Assembly: GCA_001799255.1 (NCBI GenBank)
Contig: MGTC01000024.1
Span: 1 to 39,709 of the forward strand
Direction: 5' to 3'
Length of the DNA stretch: 39,709 nucleotides
From: Deltaproteobacteria bacterium RIFOXYD12_FULL_55_16
Lineage (GTDB): Bacteria > Desulfobacterota > Desulfobulbia > Desulfobulbales > Desulfurivibrionaceae
Under the pieces are notes generated by a model. It was not told the origin of the DNA and did not search any database. It saw nothing but the letters and a program-made list of their open reading frames with translations. Shown here piece after piece: positions 18,306 through 27,323 of this stretch (the stretch's first letter is position 1; each line of letters opens with the position of its first letter). The position numbers were made by a program, and so were the translations under genes.

Positions 18306-19619
18306 TTACTCCGTTATCGTTGGGGTCAATTTCTTTTTCAGGAGCTTCCGCGGGTCGGTGATGTGGCCCTGCACCGCAGTGGCCGCAGCGGTAAGCGGAC
18401 TCATCAGATGAACAATGCCGCCCTTGCCCATCCGGCCATTGAAATTCCGGTTGGTGGTGGAGGCGCAGATCTCTCCCTCGGCCAGAACCCCGTTGCTCAT
18501 GCCCAGGCAAGCGCCGCAGGTCGGGTTGGTTACACAGAAACCAGCCTCCATGAAAATGGCGATAATCCCCTCTTCCAGAGCCTGGGAATACACCTTGGGC
18601 GTGGCCGGTGAAAGAATGCCGCGTACAGTGGCGGCAATCTTTTTGCCTTTCAAAATCCGGGCCGCAGAGCGGAGATCCTCAATGCGGCCATTGGTGCAGG
18701 AGCCGATATATACCTGATCCACAGGGGTGCCCTCCATCTCGGCGACGCTTTTCACCTCGTCCGGTTTGTAGCCGAAGGTCACCTGGGGCGCCAAGCCGGA
18801 CACATCAAGAGCCAGCTTCTGAATATAATCCGCGTCAGGGTCGGAATGCCAACGGGCAAAATCCTGCACCGCCAGCTCAATAGAGGCATAGTGATTTTTG
18901 ATAAACGGCCAGAGATATTGGGCGGTCACCATATCTGGCAGACAGATGCCGCAGGTGGCTCCAGCCTCGATGGCCATGTTGCACAGGGTCATCCGCGCCT
19001 CCATGCTCATGGCCTCAACCACCGGCCCGACAAATTCCATGACCTTGTCCGTCGCCCCGTTTACCGTCAGTTCCTTGATAATAAACAGGATCACATCCTT
19101 GGCAGAGACGCCGTCCTGCAGCCTGCCGGTGATAGTGATTCTCATGGTTTCCGGGGTGCGGAAGGAGCAGACCCCTTTCAGGATCCCCACCTCCAGATCG
19201 GTGGTGCCAACGCCTGCGGCAAAGGCCCCGAAGGCCCCGTGGGTGCAGGTATGCGAATCACCCATGATCACCGTGTAACCGGGGCGGACAAAACCCTTTT
19301 CCGGAAAAAGAGCGTGGCAGACCCCGTTGGCGCCGATGTCGAAAAAATCGCGAATCTTATGGCGCCGCGCCCAGTCGCGAAGGATCTTACCCTGAATTGC
19401 GGTTTTAGAATCTTTGGCCGGCGTCACATGGTCGATAACCGCCTTGATCTTTTTAGGATCAAAGATCCGATCCATCCCCCGGGATTCAAGATCGGTAATA
19501 GCGATAGGGGTAGTTATTTCGTGGCACATGACCACATCGATATTGAGGATGACATTCTCTGCGGTGGGAGTGTCGCGCAGGTGAGCGGCAAAAATCTTTT
19601 CAGCTATGGTTTTACCCAT
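18306..19619 (-). CDS. leuC: 3-isopropylmalate dehydratase large subunit (aconitase superfamily)
   Basis: 437 aa; MGKTIAEKIFAAH, VIMGDSHTCTHGAFGAFAAGVGTTDLE, YIGSCTNGRIEDLR, NPTCGACLGMSNGVLAEGE, STTNRNFNGRMG. Confidence 0.93.
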   Translation of the reverse strand: MGKTIAEKIFAAHLRDTPTAENVILNIDVVMCHEITTPIAITDLESRGMDRIFDPKKIKAVIDHVTPAKDSKTAIQGKILRDWARRHKIRDFFDIGANGVCHALFPEKGFVRPGYTVIMGDSHTCTHGAFGAFAAGVGTTDLEVGILKGVCSFRTPETMRITITGRLQDGVSAKDVILFIIKELTVNGATDKVMEFVGPVVEAMSMEARMTLCNMAIEAGATCGICLPDMVTAQYLWPFIKNHYASIELAVQDFARWHSDPDADYIQKLALDVSGLAPQVTFGYKPDEVKSVAEMEGTPVDQVYIGSCTNGRIEDLRSAARILKGKKIAATVRGILSPATPKVYSQALEEGIIAIFMEAGFCVTNPTCGACLGMSNGVLAEGEICASTTNRNFNGRMGKGGIVHLMSPLTAAATAVQGHITDPRKLLKKKLTPTITE

Positions 19620-19749
19620 TGTTCATAAGCCTCCGTGAGGGGTGCCTGAGTATTGTTTGCGGGGGATCCTGCTTACGGTGAAAAAAATATTTTTACCATA
19701 TACCAGCAGACCTTAGCCACGATAAATGCAGGCCATAATCTTAAAAAGT

Positions 19750-20424
19750 TCAGACGAGTCCATCAACGAGCGCATACAGCACATACTCTTCGCCGCCGAT
19801 AATATATCTGTTTTTCAGCAGAAAATGCTGATCCATAACATGCGAGTGAACCGGGTTGTAATAAACAATCGCAACCTGCCTCGGTTTCCTGTGCAGCGAT
19901 TTCTTCATGTTCTCCACAACCGCCGCAAGGATGACATCATCAAAGGGGTTGAAAAAGAAAAACACATTCTGGTCGTCTTCGATCTCGTAATCCGTTACAT
20001 CCCCCTCGATCACCGTGATCTCCAGCCGGGTACCTATCGTCTTTTCGACAAGGTTGATATTGCTTTCCGCTATGCGGCATAAGTGCGGCGAAAACTCGAT
20101 GCCCACCGCTTTTTTCATCCCCCCTAAAACAGCGAGCAACAGGACTCGCCCTTTGCCGCAGCCAAAATCAACCAGCACACCTTCCGGCGGGAGTGGTATC
20201 GCCTTCAGCAGCCGGTTAAAGGACAAGGCCATGGTCGGCTGATAGAAAGAACCCCGCTCCTTGTTCGCCCCGGTAACGGTAAGCTCCTGCAAACTGACTC
20301 TATTGCTCGTGTCAGTTCCGTATTTGAAGTCAAAATGACAATCAAAGGCCCGGTTAGCCATGATGCTTATTGTCCGAGCAACCCCTTTTTTCTTGAGATG
20401 CGACCAGATTGCCAACAAATGCAT
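19750..20424 (-). CDS. Class I SAM-dependent methyltransferase
   Basis: 224 aa; VLVDFGCGKGRVLLLAVLGGMKKAVGIEFSPHLC motif I and FFFFNPFDD. Confidence 0.75.
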   Translation of the reverse strand: MHLLAIWSHLKKKGVARTISIMANRAFDCHFDFKYGTDTSNRVSLQELTVTGANKERGSFYQPTMALSFNRLLKAIPLPPEGVLVDFGCGKGRVLLLAVLGGMKKAVGIEFSPHLCRIAESNINLVEKTIGTRLEITVIEGDVTDYEIEDDQNVFFFFNPFDDVILAAVVENMKKSLHRKPRQVAIVYYNPVHSHVMDQHFLLKNRYIIGGEEYVLYALVDGLV

Positions 20425-20448
20425 GGATCTACCCCGCGTGATCTCTTC

Positions 20449-21780
20449 TTATCGCCGTCCAGGCTTGACCAGCCCGGAGATCCGCGTGCCGATCTCGCGC
20501 AGCCTGTCTAAAACCGCATCCTCATCCATGGTGAGCAGCCGCCGATCCCGCATCACCAGCCGGCCATTGATCACCGAATGTACCACATCGCTCCCCTTAG
20601 CCGCATAGACCAGATGGGAAGGGATATTGTACATCGGGGTCAGGTGCGGCTTGTTCATGTCCAGCACGATGAGATCGGCCTTCTTCCCCGGCTCCAGGCT
20701 GCCGATCCGGCTCTGGGCCCCCAGCAGCCTGGCGCTACCCAGGGTGGCCATGCGCAGGGTGGTCTCAGCGCTCATCACCGTGGGGTCGAGACGATGCACC
20801 TTATGCAGCTTGGCGGCAGAGTCCATCTCCCCGAACATGTCCACATCGTTGTTGCTGGCCGCGCCGTCAGTGCCCAGGCCCACCGTGACCCCGGCCGCCA
20901 GCAGCTCCACCACCGGAGCCACGCCCGAGGCAAGCTTCATGTTGCTTTCCGGGCAATGGGCCACCTTAACGCCCCGCTCGGCGAGCAGGTCGATCTCCGG
21001 CTCGGTCAGCACCACGCAATGGTCGGCCACCACCTGGCTGTCGAGAATTCCCAGTGCATCAAGATGCATGACCGGGGTGTGCCCATATCTGGCCCGGCAC
21101 CCCTCCACCTCCTCCTTGGTTTCGGAAAGATGGATCACATAAGCGACCCCGTGCCTTTCCGCCACGGCCTTGAGACGCTTGAGCAGATCCGGGGAGCAGG
21201 TATACACGGCATGAGGATCAACGGTGATGGAGATCAGCGGATGATTGCGGTATTCGGCCAGCAACTCCTCCAGATAGGCGATGCCGTTTTCCGGCGCCCC
21301 GTAGTTGGGCGAGGGGAAATCGTACAGCACCTCGCCCAGCCAGCCGCGCATCCCGGAATCCGCCGTGGCGCGGGCCACCTCCTTGGCAAAAAGATACATG
21401 TCGCAAAAGCTGGTGGTGCCGGATTTGATCATCTCGGCCATCGAGAGCAGGGAGGAGTGGTAGACCATCTCGCCAGTAAGATTGGCCTCCACCGGAAAGA
21501 TGTACTCGGTAAGCCAGGTCATCAGGGGCAGATCATCGGCCAGCCCCCTAAAGCAGGCCATGGCCGCGTGGGTGTGGCTATTGACCAGACCCGGCATGAC
21601 CAGACCATGGGGCTGGACGAGTTGCTCCACCCCAGGGTACCTGGCCATCAGGGCGGCCCGCTCCCCCACCTCGATGATGGTATCGCCGGCAATGGCCACG
21701 GCGCCGTCTTCGATTACGGTATTGTTTGCATTCAGAGTCAGAATCTGGCCGCAGACCAGCAGGGTTGGCTTGGCGTTCAT
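20449..21780 (-). CDS. Amidohydrolase, MtaD/SAH-deaminase family (possible aminodeoxyfutalosine or 5'-deoxyadenosine deaminase)
   Basis: GLVMPGLVNSHTHAAMACFRGLADDLPLMTWLTEYIFPVEA, VDPHAVYTCSPDLL, HLSETKEEVEGC, VAHCPESNMKLASGVAPV, GLGTDGAASNNDVDMFGEM. Start MNAKPTLL at 21780 has RBS aaagga; the track extends to 21834. Confidence 0.88.
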   Translation of the reverse strand: MNAKPTLLVCGQILTLNANNTVIEDGAVAIAGDTIIEVGERAALMARYPGVEQLVQPHGLVMPGLVNSHTHAAMACFRGLADDLPLMTWLTEYIFPVEANLTGEMVYHSSLLSMAEMIKSGTTSFCDMYLFAKEVARATADSGMRGWLGEVLYDFPSPNYGAPENGIAYLEELLAEYRNHPLISITVDPHAVYTCSPDLLKRLKAVAERHGVAYVIHLSETKEEVEGCRARYGHTPVMHLDALGILDSQVVADHCVVLTEPEIDLLAERGVKVAHCPESNMKLASGVAPVVELLAAGVTVGLGTDGAASNNDVDMFGEMDSAAKLHKVHRLDPTVMSAETTLRMATLGSARLLGAQSRIGSLEPGKKADLIVLDMNKPHLTPMYNIPSHLVYAAKGSDVVHSVINGRLVMRDRRLLTMDEDAVLDRLREIGTRISGLVKPGRR

Positions 21781-21842
21781 GGGGTTCCTTTTCATAATAT
21801 AATCGTTCACCAGGAACAAAAAATACCGCTCCATATGAAAGA

Positions 21843-21965
21843 TAAACGTTCAGCAGTGCTGCAGATGCGTACCCCGGAGGGGCATAAACTCCAGAGGTCT
21901 GCGAAGTGTGCTATTGCACATAAGCAGGCCGATGACAAAGCAGATGTGGTGCTGCTGAACGTTTA
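21843..21965. repeat. MITE-like palindromic repeat, copy 1
   Basis: TAAACGTTCAGCAG ... CTGCTGAACGTTTA 14-bp perfect terminal inverted repeats; subterminal part shared with copy 2 at 39332-39528. Confidence 0.8.
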
Positions 21966-21966
21966 C

Positions 21967-22797
21967 CTACATCTCGGATAAAATGGCAAGCAGCAATCGC
22001 GCCAAGCGATCTTCTGCCCCTTTAGTTTCTGCGATGATCTCTTCCAGAATGATGGGCTTGAAATTATCCGGATCGTTGACGTTTGCCACCACCGAGATCC
22101 CCAGCACCCGCATCCCGGCATGAATAGCCACGATTACCTCCGGCACGGTGGACATGCCCACGGCATCGGCGCCGCATCGCCGGAGATAGCGGGTTTCTGC
22201 CGGGGTTTCCAGACTGGGGCCGGAGATGGCCACATAGACGCCGGTGGTTACCTGGGCGATTTCATGCCGGGCCGCACAGGCCAGGGCCGTGTCGATCAGG
22301 CCTCGGTCATAGGGGGCGGAGAGGTCGGGGAAGCGAGGCCCCCAAGCATCAACATTAGGCCCACGCAGGGGATTATCCGGGATGAGGTTGAGATGGTCGC
22401 GCAGCACCATCAAGGTGCCGGGCGCAAAAGCAGGGTTGAGGCCGCCTGCCGAATTGGAGACGATGAGGGCCTTTGCCCCCACCAGAGCGAGGGCCCGAAT
22501 CGGCAGACTCAACTCACGGGCCGAGTAGCCTTCATAATAATGAAACCGGCCCTGCAATACCGCCACCGGCCTGCCGCAGAGCCTGCCAAAAATAAGATTC
22601 CCGGCATGGCTCTCCACGGTTGCCTTGGGAAAATTGGGAATCTCCGCATAGGGCAGGACAACCTGCGCCTCAAGCCTGTCTCCTAAAGCACTCAGGCCGG
22701 TGCCGAGCACCAGGACAATCTCCGGCAGCTCCGGCATGCGCTCCCGCAAAAACCGCACCGCCTCATTCACCCTTTGCTTGAAGATTTCCATCGCCAT
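21967..22797 (-). CDS. Purine nucleoside phosphorylase (type I, PNP/MTAP superfamily)
   Basis: 276 aa; IVLVLGTGLSALGDRL, FPKATVESHAGNLIFG, VAVLQGRFHYYEGYS, SNSAGGLNPAFAPGTLMVLRDHLNL, GVYVAISGPSLETPAETRYLRRCGADAVGMSTVPEVIVA. Confidence 0.94.
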   Translation of the reverse strand: MAMEIFKQRVNEAVRFLRERMPELPEIVLVLGTGLSALGDRLEAQVVLPYAEIPNFPKATVESHAGNLIFGRLCGRPVAVLQGRFHYYEGYSARELSLPIRALALVGAKALIVSNSAGGLNPAFAPGTLMVLRDHLNLIPDNPLRGPNVDAWGPRFPDLSAPYDRGLIDTALACAARHEIAQVTTGVYVAISGPSLETPAETRYLRRCGADAVGMSTVPEVIVAIHAGMRVLGISVVANVNDPDNFKPIILEEIIAETKGAEDRLARLLLAILSEM

Positions 22798-22810
22798 TTA
22801 TCCTGGATAG

Positions 22811-24202
22811 TTACAGGGCATGCTGCTCGACAAATGCCTTTACCGCTCCGACCTCAGCCGCGATCACCTCACAGCGGTTTTCCTTCTCGGCCAGCGCGGC
22901 AAGGCTTTCCGTCAGTTCAGGCTCGTGGCCAATAGCGCGCCCTACCGCTTCGCCAAACTTGGCCGGATGAGCGGTGGCCAGACAGATCATTGGCACCCCC
23001 GGCTCCCGGCCAGCCAATCCGGCTCTGACCCCCACGGCGGTATGCGGATCAAGCACATAGCCATGCAGCTTGTAAAAATCACGAATGGTGGCGTTTGTTT
23101 CCTCTTCGTTCACGCTGCGCGAGGCAAAATCGGCCCGAACCCGTTCCTGGGCAAGTTCGTCAAACTGAAGGCTGCCGCTGGTGGCGAAGCGCTCCATGTC
23201 CTGACGAGTCCGCTCGGCATCCTCGCCGTTAAGATAGTAAAGATAGCGTTCAAAATTACTGGCCACCTGAATGTCCATGGAGGGGCTTGAGGTTTGCGCC
23301 ACCGCTCCCAGGGAATAATCGCCATTTAAGACAAAACGGGTCAACAGGTTGTTCTCGTTGGTGGCCAGGATCAGACGGCGGATTTGCTTGGGCAGCAGGC
23401 GACGGGCCACATAGCCGGCAAAGATATCGCCAAAATTGCCAGTGGGTACCGAAAAATCAACCTGGGCCACGTCTTCGCTTGCTGTTATCTTGAGGGCGGC
23501 ATAAACATAGTAGACCACCTGGGCCACAATCCTGGCCCAATTGATGGAGTTGATCGCACCCAGCTGATGCTTTTCTTTGAAAGGCAGATCATTAAAGATG
23601 GCCTTGACTATCGCCTGACCATCGTCAAAGGTGCCGCGCACCGCCAGATTGAAGACGTTGGCGTCGGTGACCGTGGTCATCTGCAATTCCTGGATGGGGC
23701 TTACCCGCTTGTGGGGGTGCAGAATGAAGATATTGATCCGCTCCTTGCCCCGCACCCCGTAGATCGCCGCGCTCCCGGTATCGCCGGAGGTAGCGCCGAG
23801 AATGTTCATCTTGCCGCCGGATTCCTTGAGCAGATACTCAAAAACATTACCGAGAAACTGCAGGGCCACGTCTTTGAAGGCCAGGGTCGGGCCGTGAAAA
23901 AGCTCCATGATATAGCAGTCGCCCTGCCTGACCAGCGGAGTGATCTCCGGGTGGTTGAAGGTCTGGTATGATTTCACAACCAGAGCGCGCAGATCGTCCG
24001 CCGGAATATCGTCGATAAAAAGGCTGAGTACCGCAGAGGCCAGATCAGGATAGCTGAGCTGCCGCCACTGGGCCACGGTTTCCGCAGAAATCTCGGGGAT
24101 TGCCGTAGGCAGTAGCAGGCCGCCATCGGTGGCCAGGCCCATCATCACCGCCTGCTTGAAAGATATGGGGGCAATACCGCCCCGGGTACTGATGTATTGC
24201 AT
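22811..24202 (-). CDS. thrC: Threonine synthase
   Basis: 463 aa; MQYISTRGGIAPISFKQAVMMGLATDGGLLLP, ELFHGPTLAFKDVALQFLGN, GATSGDTGSAAIYG, PTGNFGDIFAGYVA. Confidence 0.97.
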   Translation of the reverse strand: MQYISTRGGIAPISFKQAVMMGLATDGGLLLPTAIPEISAETVAQWRQLSYPDLASAVLSLFIDDIPADDLRALVVKSYQTFNHPEITPLVRQGDCYIMELFHGPTLAFKDVALQFLGNVFEYLLKESGGKMNILGATSGDTGSAAIYGVRGKERINIFILHPHKRVSPIQELQMTTVTDANVFNLAVRGTFDDGQAIVKAIFNDLPFKEKHQLGAINSINWARIVAQVVYYVYAALKITASEDVAQVDFSVPTGNFGDIFAGYVARRLLPKQIRRLILATNENNLLTRFVLNGDYSLGAVAQTSSPSMDIQVASNFERYLYYLNGEDAERTRQDMERFATSGSLQFDELAQERVRADFASRSVNEEETNATIRDFYKLHGYVLDPHTAVGVRAGLAGREPGVPMICLATAHPAKFGEAVGRAIGHEPELTESLAALAEKENRCEVIAAEVGAVKAFVEQHAL

Positions 24203-24233
24203 TACAGATCACCTCTAATCGCTCTTGTCTCTG

Positions 24234-25811
24234 TCAATCTACACTCTGCATTTTTAATTCTTCACTGTACTCAAGCAGGCTGGCGCTTTCCATCTCTGCC
24301 GGAACAGGCAGACCCATCAGCGCAAGAATAGTTGGCGCAATATTGGTCAGGGTGCCGCCATCTCGCAGACCAAGCCCTGGCGGGGCGCCGACCATGACCA
24401 GAGGCACCGGATTGGTAGAGTGCGCCGTAACCGGGCCGCCCGTTTTTTTATTGATCACGACCTCGGCATTACCATGATCCGCGGTGATGAGTACCACCCC
24501 GCCAATCTCGGTGAAACGCTCGACCACGCGGCCAATACACCGATCCACAGTTTCAACCGCGCTGATGGCCGCAGCCATGATCCCGCTATGCCCCACCATA
24601 TCGCAGTTAGCGAAGTTGAGTACCACCAAGCTGTAGGGATTGCCCTCCAGTCGGCGCAGCAGTTCCTCAGTGACCGCTGTCGCGCTCATCTCCGGTTGTA
24701 GGTCGTAAGTGGCTACCTCACGGGGGGATGGGAGCAAGGCCCTGTCTTCCAGAGGATATGGGGCTTCGCGACCGCCATTGAAAAAATAGGTGACATGGGC
24801 GTATTTTTCCGTCTCGGCGATACGCAGTTGCCGCAAGCCATGGCTGCTGACCTCTTCCCCCAGAATATGTGTAAAGGAAACCGGCGGAAAGGCAACGGGC
24901 AAAGCAAAATCTTTTTCATATTCAGTAAAGGTGAGGCAATCTGCCAGCTGGGGACGATGCGGCACAGAGAAACCAGTAAATTCCCGGTCGATAAATACCT
25001 GGGTCATCTGCCTGACCCGATCGGCCCGAAAGTTGAACAAAATCACCGAATCCCCATCGTTGATGGTGGCTACCGGCTGGCCGTTGTTCATGATAACCGT
25101 GGGCTTGATGAACTCATCGTTTTCGCCACGCTCATAGGCCGCAGCCACTGCCGCGCTGGCGCTGGTGGCCGTATGTTGGCCTAAACCATCCACCATGGCC
25201 TGCCAGGCCAGGGAAACTCGATCCCAACGATTATCACGATCCATGGCATAATAGCGGCCACAGACCGAGGCGACCTGGCCCACGCCAATTCGGGCCATGG
25301 CCTGGTCAAGCTCAGCCAGGTATCCAGCCCCGCTGCGAGGCGGGGTATCACGGCCATCCATGAAGGCATGGAGATAGACCTTGGCAAGACCTATCTTTTT
25401 TGCCATCTCCAGCAAGGCGACCAGATGACGAATATGGCTGTGCACCCCGCCATCAGAAACCAGGCCAAGAAGATGCACCGCTGTCCCCTGCCCTGCGGCA
25501 CGGGCAAAAATTCCGGTCAGCGCCTCATTTTTAAAAAAATCTCCGGTTTCAATGGCCAGGTTGATCCGGGTGAAATCCTGGTAGACAATGCGACCGGCGC
25601 CGATATTGAGATGCCCCACCTCGGAATTGCCCATCTGCCCTTCCGGGAGGCCTACTGCGCCATTGTGGGCAACCAGGGTCGTGGCGGGCTGGCTGGCCTG
25701 CCAGCGGTCCATGTTGGGCGTGCGGGCAAGATGGATCGCGTTGCCCTCCCATGGCTCCCCAATCCCCCAGCCATCGAGGATGGCCAGCAATACCGGCGTG
25801 ATCTTCTGCAT
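24234..25811 (-). CDS. gpmI: 2,3-bisphosphoglycerate-independent phosphoglycerate mutase
   Basis: VLLAILDGWG, GLPEGQMGNSEVGHLNIGAGRIVYQDFTRI, DGRDTPPRSG, NFANCDMVGHSG, ITADHGNAE. Start placed at MQKITPVLL (25811); the track extends to 25886 into rsfS. Confidence 0.96.
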   Translation of the reverse strand: MQKITPVLLAILDGWGIGEPWEGNAIHLARTPNMDRWQASQPATTLVAHNGAVGLPEGQMGNSEVGHLNIGAGRIVYQDFTRINLAIETGDFFKNEALTGIFARAAGQGTAVHLLGLVSDGGVHSHIRHLVALLEMAKKIGLAKVYLHAFMDGRDTPPRSGAGYLAELDQAMARIGVGQVASVCGRYYAMDRDNRWDRVSLAWQAMVDGLGQHTATSASAAVAAAYERGENDEFIKPTVIMNNGQPVATINDGDSVILFNFRADRVRQMTQVFIDREFTGFSVPHRPQLADCLTFTEYEKDFALPVAFPPVSFTHILGEEVSSHGLRQLRIAETEKYAHVTYFFNGGREAPYPLEDRALLPSPREVATYDLQPEMSATAVTEELLRRLEGNPYSLVVLNFANCDMVGHSGIMAAAISAVETVDRCIGRVVERFTEIGGVVLITADHGNAEVVINKKTGGPVTAHSTNPVPLVMVGAPPGLGLRDGGTLTNIAPTILALMGLPVPAEMESASLLEYSEELKMQSVD

Positions 25812-25834
25812 CGTTTCTCCAGAGACTTCAGGGC

Positions 25835-26224
25835 TCAGACGACTGCTGCTTCCGGAGCGATCTCCACTCGGGGGGCGTCGTGCCACAGGCCTTCAATGTT
25901 GTAAAAGCTGCGGTCTTCGCTGTAAAAGATATGCACGATCACATCGTTATAATCGAGCAGAACCCAATGCCCCTCGTTGAGACCCTCGGTGTTGCCATCC
26001 TTGACATTTTTATGCCGCAGAGCCTCATCCACCGCCTGGGCCAGGCCTTGCACATGCCTGGTGGAACGCCCGGTCATGATCACAAAAAAATCGGCAATAG
26101 AAGACAGGCCCCGCACATCAAGAACGACCAGGTCCTCCGCTTTTTTCTCCAGGGCGGCCAGGGCGGCAAACCGGGCCAGCTCCAGACTTGACGCATCCTG
26201 AAAATCCTTATGGACCTTTTTCAT
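25835..26224 (-). CDS. rsfS: Ribosome silencing factor (RsfS/YbeB/Iojap)
   Basis: VLDVRGLSSIADFFVIMTGRSTRHVQGLAQAVDEAL, EGLNEGHWVLLDYNDVIVHIF. Start at 26224 with RBS aaggag. Confidence 0.95.
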   Translation of the reverse strand: MKKVHKDFQDASSLELARFAALAALEKKAEDLVVLDVRGLSSIADFFVIMTGRSTRHVQGLAQAVDEALRHKNVKDGNTEGLNEGHWVLLDYNDVIVHIFYSEDRSFYNIEGLWHDAPRVEIAPEAAVV

Positions 26225-26375
26225 TATGACTCCTTGTTGGGGTAAAACCCTTTTGTCCGCCATGAACAAAAGGGAGCACTATCATAATCTGACAACGGGC
26301 AATCTGGCAACCGGATAGTTCCGCAGGCGCAGCCAGTAAAACGGCGCTGCTGAAGCAGAAGAGATATAAAAATGC

Positions 26376-26855
26376 TTACTTATGATACCCGGTTCCAGCC
26401 TTGATGGAAAACGCCCGGTACAACTGTTCCAGCGCCAGCAGGCGGGCCATCTCGTGGGTAAAAGTCATCCGTGAGAGCGACAAGACATAATCCGCCTTCT
26501 GGATAAGCTCCGCCGCAAGCCCGGTTGGGCCGCCGATCAGAAAGACCAGCTCCCGAACCCCCTGATCCTCCCAGCGGCTTACCAGCTCAGCCAGTTCTTC
26601 CGAGCTGAGCTGCTGACCTGCCGGAGCAAGGGCGATCAGCCTGACTGCCCCGCCTGAATGCGGCACACTGCCAAGAAGTATCTGCCCCTCCTCCTGCTGC
26701 AACCGCGCCTGATCTTCCCTAGCCACATTCTTCTTTTCTTTGAGCACCGGCAGGTCAAGCTGGACAAAACGCCTGAGCCGCCCGGCAAAATCATCAATCC
26801 CGGCGGCAAGGTACTGCTCCTTGGTTTTGCCCAAAAGCGGAAGAATGATCCTCAC
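26376..26855 (-). CDS. rlmH: 23S rRNA (pseudouridine1915-N3)-methyltransferase RlmH
   Basis: 159 aa; FLIGGPTGLAAELIQKADYVLSLSRMTFTHEMARLLALEQLYRAFSIKAGTGYHK. Confidence 0.95.
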   Translation of the reverse strand: MRIILPLLGKTKEQYLAAGIDDFAGRLRRFVQLDLPVLKEKKNVAREDQARLQQEEGQILLGSVPHSGGAVRLIALAPAGQQLSSEELAELVSRWEDQGVRELVFLIGGPTGLAAELIQKADYVLSLSRMTFTHEMARLLALEQLYRAFSIKAGTGYHK

Positions 26856-26865
26856 CGCCTTTTTC

Positions 26866-27267
26866 CTATTTGCCTGGCTGCGATTTAAGAATCAGCGCGA
26901 GCCGGGCGCGGAATTCCGCATAACCCATCTCCCCTTTAATCCCAGGGCAGGATTGCCTTATGGTCTCAAAATTGTCCTGACTGTCAAGCATGCTCGGATG
27001 CAGGGGCCATTGACTGCAACGCCAGGGCTTGCCGGAATGCACCGTGCATCCTTCGTTATAAAAAATGCAGTGACCGTCCACGGTTTTCATCTGCACCACC
27101 TTGCCGGCAAGGCGCAGATATTTATCCTGCACCTCGGCCAGGGGCAGATGCAGATAGGCGACCAGCCGCGCAACATCCTCGGGGTTCAAAGAAACCGTGG
27201 TTTCCCCCTGACAGCAATGGCCACATTGACGACACTGAAATATTTCCTGTTCCCCAGACATCTTCAC
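26866..27267 (-). CDS. YkgJ-family zinc/iron-chelating cysteine cluster protein
   Basis: CRQCGHCCQGETTVSLNPEDVARLVAYL ... CIFYNEGCTVHSGKPWRCSQWPL. Confidence 0.88.
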   Translation of the reverse strand: MKMSGEQEIFQCRQCGHCCQGETTVSLNPEDVARLVAYLHLPLAEVQDKYLRLAGKVVQMKTVDGHCIFYNEGCTVHSGKPWRCSQWPLHPSMLDSQDNFETIRQSCPGIKGEMGYAEFRARLALILKSQPGK

Positions 27268-27323
27268 CTCACCTGTCCTTGCCTTGTTTTCACGACGCTA
27301 TTAGTAACAGACTGCCTGATGCC

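Noticed and set aside
18306-19619. Homoaconitase rather than isopropylmalate dehydratase
   Set aside because: Cannot be separated by motif reading; the leuC/leuD call is kept as the most common assignment for this pair.
25812-25886. Upstream extension of gpmI (MARRPPSGDRSG...)
   Set aside because: Overlaps the rsfS 3' end; the MQKITPVLLAILDGWG start at 25811 fits the family.
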